Under the pieces are notes generated by a model, which was given only the letters and a program-made list of their open reading frames with translations, made no database searches and was not told the DNA's origin. A stretch of 64,000 nucleotides of DNA from Vibrio coralliilyticus ATCC BAA-450 (GTDB lineage Bacteria > Pseudomonadota > Gammaproteobacteria > Enterobacterales > Vibrionaceae), in contig NZ_ACZN01000018.1 of NCBI RefSeq assembly GCF_000176135.1, positions 434,001 to 498,000 on the forward strand. Reading direction: 5' to 3'. The translations under genes and the position numbers were made by a program. Shown in pieces: positions 9,912 to 18,618 of this stretch (within the stretch, counting starts at the first letter, position 1; every line of letters starts with the position of its first letter).

Positions 9912-10669
9912 GGCATTGCAACCGGATAACCTGCAGCGTGGTCGGTGATCTGCATTTCGATACCATAAATATCGTTTAGCTGCTGTTCGTTAAACACTTC
10001 AGAGACAGAGCCTTGAGCGATCATTTTACCGCTATGAAGTGCCACTATATGGTCGCAAAAGCGAGCGGCCATGTTGATATCGTGTATCACGATAAGAACG
10101 CCTAATTCGAGTTCAGTTGCCAGTTTCTTTATTAGTTCAAGCATTTCTACTTGGTGAGCGATATCCAGAGCTGACAAGGGCTCATCCAAAAGCAGATATT
10201 GAGTTCTCTGAGCCAGAAGCATGGCTAACCACACTCGCTGACGTTCACCACCCGACAATGTATCAACCAAGCGGTCTGCATACTTTTCCGTATCCGTCAT
10301 CTGCATCGCTTGTTGGATGAATTCTTTATCTTTCGTACCTAAACGCCCAAGTAAGCCGTGCCATGGGTAACGGCCAAAACTCACTAGGTCTTTTCCTGAA
10401 AGGCTATCGGTAGGTGGTAAATGCTGAGGAAGATAGGCGATTTGCTGAGCGAATTTCTTATCTGACCAATCGGAAACTGATTTGCCTTGTAGCAAGACAT
10501 CTCCGCTGGTGGATTTTTGTTGCTGTGCGAGAAGTTTAAGTAGCGTTGATTTACCTGAGCCGTTATGGCCAACCAGAGCGTAAATCTTGCCTGGTTCAAA
10601 ATTCATATCAAAATCTGACAACAAGCTTCTGTCGCCAACGCTAAATGCTAGTTTTCTAGCTTCGAGCAT
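9905..10669 (-). CDS. fhuC: FhuC-type ATPase of the ferric hydroxamate importer
   Basis: Cytoplasmic ATPase of 254 residues that powers FhuB. Walker A is GHNGSGKST at 34-42, the signature LSGGERQRVWLA is near 140, and Walker B is LLLDEPLSALD near 160 followed by the switch His in VIHDINMA. It is the first gene of fhuC-fhuD-fhuB, begins after a GGGAACGGAT ribosome-binding stretch, and is divergent from the phosphopantetheinyl transferase across a 190-bp region with a Fur box. Family assignment is firm, while the siderophore carried is inferred from the neighbouring NRPS. Confidence 0.94.
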   Translation of the reverse strand: MLEARKLAFSVGDRSLLSDFDMNFEPGKIYALVGHNGSGKSTLLKLLAQQQKSTSGDVLLQGKSVSDWSDKKFAQQIAYLPQHLPPTDSLSGKDLVSFGRYPWHGLLGRLGTKDKEFIQQAMQMTDTEKYADRLVDTLSGGERQRVWLAMLLAQRTQYLLLDEPLSALDIAHQVEMLELIKKLATELELGVLIVIHDINMAARFCDHIVALHSGKMIAQGSVSEVFNEQQLNDIYGIEMQITDHAAGYPVAMPC

Positions 10670-10760
10670 ATCCGTTCCCTTAAACTCTCTTTTTACATAG
10701 GGTTAATCAATAAAAAACGACTGATTAACAAGGTGGAAGTTATATAACAGTAAATATATA

Positions 10761-10779
10761 AATGCAAACCATTTTCATT
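10761..10779. promoter_or_regulatory. Fur box between fhuC and the phosphopantetheinyl transferase gene
   Basis: AATGCAAACCATTTTCATT matches the Vibrio Fur consensus AATGANAATNATTNTCATT at all but two informative positions. It lies inside the exact inverted repeat TGCAAA-N9-TTTGCA (10763-10783). It sits about 90 bp from fhuC and 80 bp from the + strand gene, so one site could control both directions. Confidence 0.82.
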
Positions 10780-10859
10780 TGCAATTATATACACAATTGT
10801 TAAGGTATTTGGTTGATATATAAGGCCTGGGCATAGGTTAAGAGCGGTAGATTTAAGAA

Positions 10860-11582
10860 ATGAACACGCTGACTGAAAGTACTAAAAATAAACAAAACTG
10901 GCTTCAAGGGCTTCCAAACCTGCCATTCACTGTTAATCAAACGGAACTGGTGGTTTGCATCGTGTCATACGATAAGTCACTGTTCCCTAAGTCACTTTAT
11001 CCGAGAAAAGAGCTACCCTATTCCATACAGAAGGCGCACTTTTCACGTCAGGCTGAATTTGTCGCAGGTCGCTCTGCGGCTCACAATGCTCTTGCTCTCC
11101 TTGGAGAATCTCATCAAATAGGCATAAATTTAGATCGTTCTCCCAATTTCCCACCTCACCTTAGCGGCTCAATTTCTCACTGTGAAAACTACGCGGTTGC
11201 AGTGGTCGAGAGGAAAGAAAAGCTGGCAGATCATCATATCGGTGTCGACATCCAACGTCTCCTTTCAGGTCAGGAAGTAAAAGATACTCACGCTTTTATC
11301 GCTAGAGAAGAGGAGATAGATCTGCTTGCTCAAACAGGTCTGAGCCGAAATGAAGCGGTCACTTTATTGTTTTCAGCGAAAGAATCACTCTACAAAGCTA
11401 TCTACCCTCAAGTTCAGGAGATCCTTGAGTTCGATGTCGTTCGTTTAGTGAAAAGTGGTAAAAATAGTTTAAGGTTCGAATCGAACCATTATCTGACTTC
11501 GAAAGGAATTTCTAGGACTTTGGAGAGTCACTATGCATGGTTTCAACAGTGTGTGATTTGTCTATCTAAAGTGGCAGCATAA
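10860..11582 (+). CDS. 4'-phosphopantetheinyl transferase, EntD/Sfp superfamily
   Basis: Transfers the phosphopantetheine arm from CoA to carrier-protein serines, here most likely Ser 1003 of the neighbouring NRPS. The 240-residue protein shows the family motifs: RxAAHNAL near 71, LSGSISHCENYAVAV at 101-115, the metal site IGVDIQ (D130) and FSAKESLYKAIYP at 171-183 (E175, K179). It is of EntD type by length. The gene is divergent from fhuC over a shared Fur box, so it should be co-induced by iron starvation. The ribosome-binding site before the ATG is weak (TTAAGAA). Confidence 0.93.
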   Translation: MNTLTESTKNKQNWLQGLPNLPFTVNQTELVVCIVSYDKSLFPKSLYPRKELPYSIQKAHFSRQAEFVAGRSAAHNALALLGESHQIGINLDRSPNFPPHLSGSISHCENYAVAVVERKEKLADHHIGVDIQRLLSGQEVKDTHAFIAREEEIDLLAQTGLSRNEAVTLLFSAKESLYKAIYPQVQEILEFDVVRLVKSGKNSLRFESNHYLTSKGISRTLESHYAWFQQCVICLSKVAA

Positions 11583-11583
11583 T

Positions 11584-11610
11584 GACGGCAGTGCTAATCA
11601 CTGCCGTATT
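11584..11610. terminator. Hairpin between the convergent PPTase and glycerate kinase genes
   Basis: ACGGCAGTG and CACTGCCGT form a nine-base-pair stem just after the PPTase stop. There is no strong T-run on either side, so it may be a weak bidirectional terminator. Confidence 0.45.
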
Positions 11611-11619
11611 CGCTGAAAC

Positions 11620-12756
11620 CTAGTGACTTATCTGATAAGTCCGAGCCACGTTTTCCGCAACGTTTGCTAGATTGCTTGCGGCTTCATCAAATGCTTCTTG
11701 CAGCGACATTGGCCTAGGTAAACAGGCATAGACAGCATCAATACCGTGCTCATAGACTGCTTGGAAATTATCTCCAGTACAACCCGCAATCGCAATAACA
11801 GGAAGATTAAGTTGCTTAGCCAGTTTTGATACGCCTACGGGAGTTTTGCCATGAACCGTTTGGTCATCAATTTTGCCTTCACCAGTGATCACTAAATTCG
11901 CGCCTATCAGTTTCGATTCTAGCTCAACCGTATCCAGAACAATCTCTATACCCGGCTTTAACACTGCATTAGCGTAACCAAGTAAAGCCGCACCCATTCC
12001 ACCAGCTGCACCGGCACCAGCCGCAGTAAGCACATCAACGCCAGCATTTTTTTCTGTTACTTGGCCAAAAATCTCTAGAGATTTATCCAGCAGGGCCACA
12101 TCTTGCTCAGTTGCCCCTTTTTGTGGTCCAAAGACAGCGGATGCACCTTTATCACCACAAAGAGGGTTATCTACATCACACGCGACGACCACTTCACATT
12201 GCTTTAGTCGCGGATCCAGCTTGGAAGTATCAACACTTTCTAGGTTTGCTAGACTTGCACCGCCAACAGGCACAAACTCTTCGCCTGTTTTATCTAAGAA
12301 AGTAACACCTAATGCGGCAAGCATCCCAGCGCCAGCGTCATTAGTCGCGCTGCCCCCCAACCCAACAATCAGCTTGGTTACACCTTGATTTAATGCGTGC
12401 TTAATCAGCTCACCAGTTCCGAAGCTGGTTGTAATCTTAGGGTCTCGTTTTTCTGCTGGGACTAGGTGTAAACCACTTGCTTCAGCCATTTCGATCACAG
12501 CGGTTTTGTTGTCACCCAAAACGCCATAAAAAGCTTGCACTGGTTGACCTAATGGTCCTGTTACCTCAGTGAATACTTTTTGTCCTGAAGTGGCGTCAAT
12601 TAAAGACTGAACCGTCCCTTCACCACCATCTGCCACTGGCACTTTTAAAAACTCAGCATCAGGCCATACTCTTTCCAACCCCGCCTGGATTGATTGAGCG
12701 ACTTCTATTGCGGACAAACTTTCTTTGAATGAGTCTGGAGCGATAACAATCTTCAT
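11620..12756 (-). CDS. glxK: Glycerate kinase (GarK/GlxK family)
   Basis: Phosphorylates D-glycerate with ATP, feeding glycolate/glyoxylate or aldarate breakdown into glycolysis. The 378 residues match the GlxK/GarK class: N-terminal KIVIAPDSFKESLSA, VPVADGGEGTVQSL near 41, the glycine-rich VGLGGSATNDAGAGML near 131 and TGEGKIDDQT near 290. It lies 121 bp downstream of a CdaR-type regulator on the same strand, the usual partner. No aldarate dehydratase or tartronate semialdehyde reductase is in the window, so the substrate source must be encoded elsewhere. GarK and GlxK cannot be told apart from sequence alone. Confidence 0.93.
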   Translation of the reverse strand: MKIVIAPDSFKESLSAIEVAQSIQAGLERVWPDAEFLKVPVADGGEGTVQSLIDATSGQKVFTEVTGPLGQPVQAFYGVLGDNKTAVIEMAEASGLHLVPAEKRDPKITTSFGTGELIKHALNQGVTKLIVGLGGSATNDAGAGMLAALGVTFLDKTGEEFVPVGGASLANLESVDTSKLDPRLKQCEVVVACDVDNPLCGDKGASAVFGPQKGATEQDVALLDKSLEIFGQVTEKNAGVDVLTAAGAGAAGGMGAALLGYANAVLKPGIEIVLDTVELESKLIGANLVITGEGKIDDQTVHGKTPVGVSKLAKQLNLPVIAIAGCTGDNFQAVYEHGIDAVYACLPRPMSLQEAFDEAASNLANVAENVARTYQISH

Positions 12757-12877
12757 ACTGGCCTATTCCTTTCCACTGATGACTGTAGACATTATGGAAC
12801 AAAACAAGAACCGTATCATTGTGCAAATTAACAAAATAATAGCTAAATAAAACCTAATTACGGTAAATATGCACAAC

Positions 12878-13981
12878 TCAACTAAGCTTACCAAGCTGAA
12901 TCGCCAGATAAAGCTGCGCCATATGAGAGAAATCTGTTGTCTCAAATCCTGTAATTTCAGTGATCTTGTCCAAACGGTATTTCAGAGTATTTCGGTGAAT
13001 AAACAGTTTGGATGCCGTCTCATTTGCGCTGCCATTTGCATCAAAGTAGGCCTCCAAGGTCGCGATAAGCTGGCCTGATTTATCATGCTCGACCAAGGTC
13101 GCTGTCATTTGTGACAGTTGCTCCCCCTGCCAAGTACCATGTAATGGTGCTAACAAAACAGGCAGTTGATAATCATCGAGAAGGTACACTGTATTCTTCG
13201 GACGTGCCGCCTTCCCTATTTTCATTACCTGAAGCGCCGAATTGTAAGCGGTTTGCCATTCCTCAAGACGGTGGGCAAATTTTCCCGTGGAAACCTTTAG
13301 ATTTCGACATGGTGTCTGCTCTAGCCAGTGAAGCCACTCATTGACGCTATCTGCACTCAAGGGCTGTTCTGTCGGAACAAAAATGACTAAATGGCGTGCT
13401 GACAAATGAGCACAAAGGTGATGACCCGGTTTTTGGTAAAGACGTTCTGTGAGTGTTGCTGTGGAGCTATCTTGAGTAGGCATCTCTACCAGCAACAGCT
13501 CCCACGAATCACTCGGATTCACTGAGATTTGTTCAGCACCATCTCGCATTTCGGAGGGAGACAAGCGCCCTGTTAAACAAGCTAAGATGAACTCATCTCT
13601 GTATCGTCTATCACGTTGAACTTTTTCTAATAAGTCGGCTTGGTCGATGATAAGTTCAGCCGTCATTGCCACAAGTTCAGCTACACCACGAATCTCATTA
13701 GGCTCACCAGTGATGCCAACCACACCTAAAATGGCATTTTTATGTTTGAGCAGAAGGTTAACACCGGGTTTGACGCCAGAAAGCAGTTTGCAGTCTTCTG
13801 AGGTCACTTCAACTGAAGTCTTTCTGCTTAATGCCAACAATGCCCCGTCGTGTGTCTGACCAATACGCGAGCTTTCTCCACTTGCGACCACAAGACCTGC
13901 ATTGTTCATCACGTTAATGTTGTAGCCAATAATCGGCATTGTGCGATCAACAATTCGTTGAGCGAGTTGAGCATCTAGCAT
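12878..13981 (-). CDS. cdaR: CdaR-family sugar-diacid/glycerate regulator
   Basis: Transcription factor of 367 residues. The N-terminal diacid-recognition domain is clear (MLDAQLAQRIVDRTM, then NINVMNNAGLVVASG and IGQTHDGALLA), a GGDEF-like middle follows, and the C-terminal PucR-type helix-turn-helix reads LEAYFDANGSANETASKLFIHRNTLKYRLDKI (split here by position about 305-340). CdaR proteins activate genes for galactarate, glucarate and glycerate use in response to glycerate or diacids. It precedes the glycerate kinase on the same strand, so autogenous and local control is likely. An inverted repeat at 14014-14037 lies just upstream. Confidence 0.9.
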   Translation of the reverse strand: MLDAQLAQRIVDRTMPIIGYNINVMNNAGLVVASGESSRIGQTHDGALLALSRKTSVEVTSEDCKLLSGVKPGVNLLLKHKNAILGVVGITGEPNEIRGVAELVAMTAELIIDQADLLEKVQRDRRYRDEFILACLTGRLSPSEMRDGAEQISVNPSDSWELLLVEMPTQDSSTATLTERLYQKPGHHLCAHLSARHLVIFVPTEQPLSADSVNEWLHWLEQTPCRNLKVSTGKFAHRLEEWQTAYNSALQVMKIGKAARPKNTVYLLDDYQLPVLLAPLHGTWQGEQLSQMTATLVEHDKSGQLIATLEAYFDANGSANETASKLFIHRNTLKYRLDKITEITGFETTDFSHMAQLYLAIQLGKLS

Positions 13982-14013
13982 GATCGTCCCTGAACTATTT
14001 GATTTCTTATACT

Positions 14014-14037
14014 TTAGAGAGTCTGACAGATCTCTAA
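14014..14037. promoter_or_regulatory. Nested inverted repeat upstream of cdaR
   Basis: TTAGAGA and TCTCTAA flank an inner TCTG-A-CAGA. The repeat begins 33 bp upstream of the cdaR start and is a candidate operator; no regulator has been assigned to it. Confidence 0.4.
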
Positions 14038-14142
14038 CCTTGCTCCTACAAGATTTTCATTGTTTTGCACAAAAGTGACAAACGAGCCTTATTGATACTA
14101 CTTATGAGAGTGAGCGAGTAGAACGGTATCCGCACCGTCCCC

Positions 14143-15069
14143 TCACCTTGCAGCCGTGGCAAATGCGTCAATCAGATGCTTCAAAAACAGTGTGAGACGT
14201 TTAGGCTGATATTTACGATCGCGGTACACCGCATAAAGCTCAGAATCATTGTTCGAAGAAAATGGTTTAAAGTCGACGCGAAAATCCGGCAGTAGGATTT
14301 GCAGTGTGCCAGCCTTAACATCAGCCTCAACATCTAATCGAGACTTAAGTGCGATACCCACACCTTGCTTTGCCCAATGCCGAATCACCTCACCATCATC
14401 TGAACAACGAAAGCTCAGCACCTGATGCGATGATGTCTCATCAGACTCCTTGTGCTGGAAGTACCAAAGCTTCATTTCCTGTTCATTTCTCAGCAAAGAT
14501 AAACATTGGTGTGAGCGAAGTTGTTCAGGATCGTTTGGCAAGCCGTGATTATCAATATAAGCAGGAGATGCGACTAAAACACGCTCACTTACGGCTAGCC
14601 TTTTGGCAATCATGCCGCTATCTGGAGGAGAACCATAACGTATCTGGAGATCAATGTTGCTTTCCGACCAGCTCGATAGGTTGTCATGCAATAGCAAGTG
14701 AGGCACAACTTTGGGATACTGCTGCTGAAAAGTATCGATAGCTGGCATCACAAACTGCTTACCAATATCTTTAGGGGCTGAAATTCGAATTTGCCCTTCT
14801 ATCTGAACAGCAGTGTTATGCAGTTTTGCTTCCGCTTCACGGACACTTTCTAATATCTGCAGACAAGACTCATAATAATTGAGACCGGAATCTGTTAGCG
14901 CAATATGCCGCGTACTGCGGTTGAGAAGCTTCACTCCGTACCTCTCTTCAAGCGCTTGAAGCCTTGATGTCACACTCGCTGGCGACAGACCAAGTTCCCT
15001 GCCTGCACTTGCCAACCCCTGATGCTTGACGATCAGAGTGAACAATTCCATATCCGCTAGTTTGTTCAT
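14143..15069 (-). CDS. LysR-family transcriptional regulator
   Basis: 308-residue LysR regulator: N-terminal winged helix (MELFTLIVKHQGLASAGRE, helix-turn-helix to about residue 65), then a type 2 periplasmic-binding effector domain starting around 90 (GQIRISAPKDIGKQFVMPAI). It is divergent from an MFS exporter across about 115 bp, the classic layout for a LysR protein that controls the gene beside it. A short palindrome at 15099-15113 sits in that gap. The effector is not predictable from sequence. Confidence 0.92.
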   Translation of the reverse strand: MNKLADMELFTLIVKHQGLASAGRELGLSPASVTSRLQALEERYGVKLLNRSTRHIALTDSGLNYYESCLQILESVREAEAKLHNTAVQIEGQIRISAPKDIGKQFVMPAIDTFQQQYPKVVPHLLLHDNLSSWSESNIDLQIRYGSPPDSGMIAKRLAVSERVLVASPAYIDNHGLPNDPEQLRSHQCLSLLRNEQEMKLWYFQHKESDETSSHQVLSFRCSDDGEVIRHWAKQGVGIALKSRLDVEADVKAGTLQILLPDFRVDFKPFSSNNDSELYAVYRDRKYQPKRLTLFLKHLIDAFATAAR

Positions 15070-15098
15070 TGTTCCTCACCAGCATTATTCAGAAATAG

Positions 15099-15113
15099 TG
15101 AATTATAAATTCA
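15099..15113. promoter_or_regulatory. Candidate LysR operator between the regulator and the MFS gene
   Basis: TGAATT-ATA-AATTCA is a perfect 6-3-6 inverted repeat, 30 bp upstream of the LysR start. The position fits an autoregulatory LysR site, but the region is A+T rich. Confidence 0.4.
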
Positions 15114-15185
15114 ATTCTCACTCAATTATCAAAAATGAGCAAATACATAAAATGGAATCATCAATTTCATTACCGAGATACATTT

Positions 15186-16349
15186 ATGACGAATCAGAAA
15201 ATGCCATTGCAGGTTTGGATACTCACTCTCTCTGCATTTGCTATCGGCACCGCAGAGTTTGTAATTGCCGGGATACTCACCCAAGTTTCCGGCTCTATGG
15301 GAATCACCGAAGGACAAGCAGGTTATCTTATCAGCGCCTACGCTCTTGCTATCGTGTTCGGCGGACCGATTCTTACTATCTATCTGGCTAAATTTAATAA
15401 AAAGCTCGTCTTGCTGTTTTTAATGTTGCTATTCATCGCAGGCAACTTAATTTCTGCATTTGCGCCAAACTATACCGTATTGATGGTGAGCAGAGTCATT
15501 ACTGGATTGGTACAAGGGCCTTTTTACGGCATAGGTTCCGTTGTCGCAACTAGCCTGGTGGCAGAAAAAATGGCAGGTCGTGCTGTAGGTCAAATGTTCG
15601 CAGGTTTAACACTCGCGAATGTGCTTGGCGTTCCCGGAGGTACGTGGATAGGGCTTGAGCTTGGCTGGCACACAACGTTTATTACGGTTTCAATACTCGG
15701 CATTGTTGCATTCTTGGCCATTTTTATGTTCATCAAGTCCGATCACGCTCATTCTCAGTCTGATGTGAAAGACCAGATCATGGCCTTTAAGAACCCGATG
15801 CTACTGATCAGCCTTTCTATTACTGTACTTGCATGGTCAGGTTTCATGACCTTTTACGGCTATATCGCCCCTATTGCTCAGCATGTCGCTGGTTACTCTT
15901 CACATGCCGTTACTTGGATTCTGGTCGTTGTCGGCTTTGGTCTGATTGTCGGGAACCACCTTGGCGGCCGCTCATCAGATAAAGATTTAGCAAAGGCGTC
16001 ACTTTGGTGGTCTGTTGCCATGGTTCTATCACTAATCGTTGTTGGTCTGGTATCAGAGAATCAATGGCTGTTCGTTGTCGCAAGTTTTATTTTCGGCATT
16101 GCTTCTTTCGCCAATGTGCCAGCAATGCAACTGCGAGTCATGAAGCACGGCGGTAAAGGACAGGAACTAGCGGCAACAGCAAATATCTCCGCTTTTAACT
16201 TAGCTAACGCGTTTGGAGGCTTTATCGGTGGGACGATTTTGGATAGCCAACTGGGAGCAAGTATGATTCCTTACGCAGCCATTGTTGTCCCTCTTGTAGG
16301 TGTATTGCTGATTAATGCAGCAAACAGACGGGAAACAGCGCTTCAATAA
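15186..16349 (+). CDS. MFS transporter, drug:H+ antiporter (AraJ-like) type
   Basis: Inner-membrane proton-driven exporter of about 387 residues with 12 predicted membrane segments. The N-terminus shows LSAFAIGTAEFVIAGIL, typical of the AraJ/YdhP/Cml-like DHA1 group, followed by GxLISAYALAIVFGGPI. I chose the ATG at 15186 (MTNQKMPLQ) instead of the in-frame ATG at 15135: the longer form adds 17 polar residues with no ribosome-binding site, while a GAG precedes 15186. The divergent LysR gene probably regulates it. Substrate unknown; small drugs, sugars or nucleosides are all possible for this group. Confidence 0.9.
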   Translation: MTNQKMPLQVWILTLSAFAIGTAEFVIAGILTQVSGSMGITEGQAGYLISAYALAIVFGGPILTIYLAKFNKKLVLLFLMLLFIAGNLISAFAPNYTVLMVSRVITGLVQGPFYGIGSVVATSLVAEKMAGRAVGQMFAGLTLANVLGVPGGTWIGLELGWHTTFITVSILGIVAFLAIFMFIKSDHAHSQSDVKDQIMAFKNPMLLISLSITVLAWSGFMTFYGYIAPIAQHVAGYSSHAVTWILVVVGFGLIVGNHLGGRSSDKDLAKASLWWSVAMVLSLIVVGLVSENQWLFVVASFIFGIASFANVPAMQLRVMKHGGKGQELAATANISAFNLANAFGGFIGGTILDSQLGASMIPYAAIVVPLVGVLLINAANRRETALQ

Positions 16350-16353
16350 ATGA

Positions 16354-16388
16354 GAGAGCCAAGCGGCAGGTTACCGCTTGGCCCTCTT
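16354..16388 (+). terminator. Terminator after the MFS gene
   Basis: GCCAAGCGG pairs with CCGCTTGGC (16358-16366 with 16374-16382), followed by CCTCTTTG. It lies between two convergent genes and may work in both directions. Confidence 0.65.
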
Positions 16389-16408
16389 TGCCTTCATAAC
16401 CTAAGTAG

Positions 16409-17110
16409 TTACTGATTTGGCAAGTTGTTGAGAAACTCTTGAAACTCAGCGCCCCGAACATGACGCAACACCTTTCGCAGTGCTTCAATTAAGTCTCCAT
16501 CCGCCCAATCAACTCGAATATCAACGGGCGCCTTCGTCATACTCTCTACTCTTAATGACGCAGAAAATGTTCCTCGCTTATCCCCGCCAGCTTGTAACGC
16601 CTTCTCTAATGCGGAGATCAAGGTTTCAGGCAGTTGGTCTTCATAATCATGACGATATTTGGGAACGCCGCCTGCCTTAACTGACTCCACGTTAATGGCT
16701 ACTTGCTCTAAGAAGCTGTCAGCAAGGGCCGCCAGAACAGAGTTACTCTCCAGCATATTTCCGGCAACGGCTAACGTTGGAAAGGCAATGGACCCTGTCA
16801 CTGGAACATTGTCGTTACCATGGATAAAAGCACTGTTACCATTTTTATCCATCACCAGACACTGACGCTTTGAAAACTCAGCATCCCCCGCTTTCAGAGC
16901 ATCGACTGTCTCTGCAGCACTCATGCCTTCGGTTAAACACTTTCGAGCCAGATCTGCATACCATGGGTTAGTGAACAAGCCTTGGGTGGCGCAACCACCT
17001 AGATTGCGCCAGCTATGATTAACATAGCCTCCGACAGCAACACCACCTGTTGCTGTTATTGATGCAGATAACCCCGTTTTAGGGTTTACATGTATAAGTG
17101 AAATCGTCAT
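16409..17110 (-). CDS. DUF1028-family protein
   Basis: 233-residue protein of the DUF1028 family; its molecular activity is not established to my knowledge. Visible family features are the N-terminal TISLIHVNPKTGLSASI, the SWRNLGGCATQGLFTNPWYA block near 32-51 and CLVMDKNGNSAFIHGND near 84. No signal peptide is evident, so it is probably cytoplasmic. It is the last gene of a leftward cluster, with a YfcC-type carrier 22 bp upstream and an M20 amidohydrolase before that, which suggests a part in breakdown of an amide or carbamoyl compound. That role is inferred from context only. Confidence 0.85.
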   Translation of the reverse strand: MTISLIHVNPKTGLSASITATGGVAVGGYVNHSWRNLGGCATQGLFTNPWYADLARKCLTEGMSAAETVDALKAGDAEFSKRQCLVMDKNGNSAFIHGNDNVPVTGSIAFPTLAVAGNMLESNSVLAALADSFLEQVAINVESVKAGGVPKYRHDYEDQLPETLISALEKALQAGGDKRGTFSASLRVESMTKAPVDIRVDWADGDLIEALRKVLRHVRGAEFQEFLNNLPNQ

Positions 17111-17132
17111 AAATTCTCTGCAGTAAAAAGGC

Positions 17133-18524
17133 TTAATAGCCCACCATTTGACCTATAAACAGGACAACCCAACACAATGCGTACACAAACACCATGAAAG
17201 GTAAGATCGCTTTTAACCATTGCTCATAAGAGACACGGCCAAGAGCTAACATCGCAAGTGTTCCACCAGAAGTTGGCACGATGAGATTCGTTAAACCGTC
17301 ACCCACCTGGAAAGCGGTAATCATTAACTGACGGCTCATTCCGACCAGATCCGCAACAGGAATGAGAATTGGCATTGTCACCATTGCCTGACCTGAGCCA
17401 GAAGGAACAAACAAGTTGATCACACCTTGAACAACACTGGCAACAATTGCCGAGATCGCAATTGGCATATCTTTGATCAGTGAGCTCAACGCATGAACGA
17501 TAGTGTCGATGATTTGTGCTTGATCTAAAATCACCTGAATGGAAGCAGCAACACCAATCACTAACGCACCAGCGGTGACACCTGAAGCGCCTTCCATCAT
17601 CTGTTTGACAATAGCGTTGGCATTCAGGCCGTTGACTGCACCAATCACGATGGCCATCAACAAAAATAGACCTGCGATTTCATTGATGTACCAGCCATTA
17701 ACGAACACGCCATAAAGCATCACACCCAAGCCCGCAAGGAAAACGCAAAGCGTCAGTTTGTCTTTTTTTCCTAAACGGTAATCAGATAGATCTTTGCTTA
17801 ATCCCTCCGACGATTCTGGCTCTTTAAACTCCATCTTGGTCACTCGAGCGCAGATATAGTAAGACAAAAGCGCTAGTGAAGAGAGCACCATGACAACACG
17901 CAGCCAAGCCCCCGAAAATGTTGGCAGTTCAGCAATACCTTGAGCGACACCTACTGTATATGGGTTAATCGGAGACAAGGCGAAGCCCACGCCAATACCA
18001 CCGACAGCCATCACCGTACCCACTAAACTCGAATACCCGACAGCAGCAGAAATCAGAACGGCAACAGGGACAAGCGCAATGTTGTTTTCAAACCCTACCG
18101 CAACACCGAAGAAACCATAAATGAACGTCCCGATGGTAATGATCATGTTGCGTTTCTTCACGCCAGCGCGGTTGACTGCAACCCCAATCGCGTTCTCTAG
18201 TGCACCGGTTCGTTGCAATATGTGGAACAAACCACCAGCAATAAAGACGATGAACAAATAAGGCGCAGCACTGATCAAACCTTTGGGGATAGCAACGAAA
18301 ACATCAAAGAAGTGAACCGAAGGAACGTCTTTCAAATAGGTAAACGAATCCGCCACCACGGACGTTTTACCATTACTGACAATACGTTCAAACTGACCCG
18401 CTGGTACAATAAAGGTCAACAAATAGGTTGCGACCAAAATCATAAAAATTAGAACCATCGGGTCTGGAATGTTTTGATACCATCGCCTCTTTTGAGCGGT
18501 TTCCATGTTGTTTGTCATGTCCAT
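17133..18524 (-). CDS. YfcC-family (DcuC/AbgT-like) membrane carrier
   Basis: Inner-membrane transporter of 463 residues with about 11-12 hydrophobic segments. The N-terminus WYQNIPDPMVLIFMILV and the GFFGVAVGFENNIALVPV and VPSGSGQAMVTMPILIP blocks are typical of the YfcC group of the ion-transporter superfamily, often annotated as basic amino acid or C4-dicarboxylate carriers. It sits between an M20 amidohydrolase and a DUF1028 protein in one direction, so it probably imports the substrate of that hydrolase. The ribosome-binding region before the ATG includes AAGGAGA. Substrate unknown. Confidence 0.88.
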   Translation of the reverse strand: MDMTNNMETAQKRRWYQNIPDPMVLIFMILVATYLLTFIVPAGQFERIVSNGKTSVVADSFTYLKDVPSVHFFDVFVAIPKGLISAAPYLFIVFIAGGLFHILQRTGALENAIGVAVNRAGVKKRNMIITIGTFIYGFFGVAVGFENNIALVPVAVLISAAVGYSSLVGTVMAVGGIGVGFALSPINPYTVGVAQGIAELPTFSGAWLRVVMVLSSLALLSYYICARVTKMEFKEPESSEGLSKDLSDYRLGKKDKLTLCVFLAGLGVMLYGVFVNGWYINEIAGLFLLMAIVIGAVNGLNANAIVKQMMEGASGVTAGALVIGVAASIQVILDQAQIIDTIVHALSSLIKDMPIAISAIVASVVQGVINLFVPSGSGQAMVTMPILIPVADLVGMSRQLMITAFQVGDGLTNLIVPTSGGTLAMLALGRVSYEQWLKAILPFMVFVYALCWVVLFIGQMVGY

Positions 18525-18618
18525 AACAAAATATCTCCTTAGTATAGGGATAAACGCTGCTAGATAAGAGCGTTCTTGCTTGCAAGCAAAGCCAAATCAA
18601 CGACTATGGCTGATGTTT

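Noticed and set aside
14349..14741. 130-codon ORF opposite the LysR gene
   Set aside because: Overlaps the LysR gene completely on the other strand and shows no recognisable domain.
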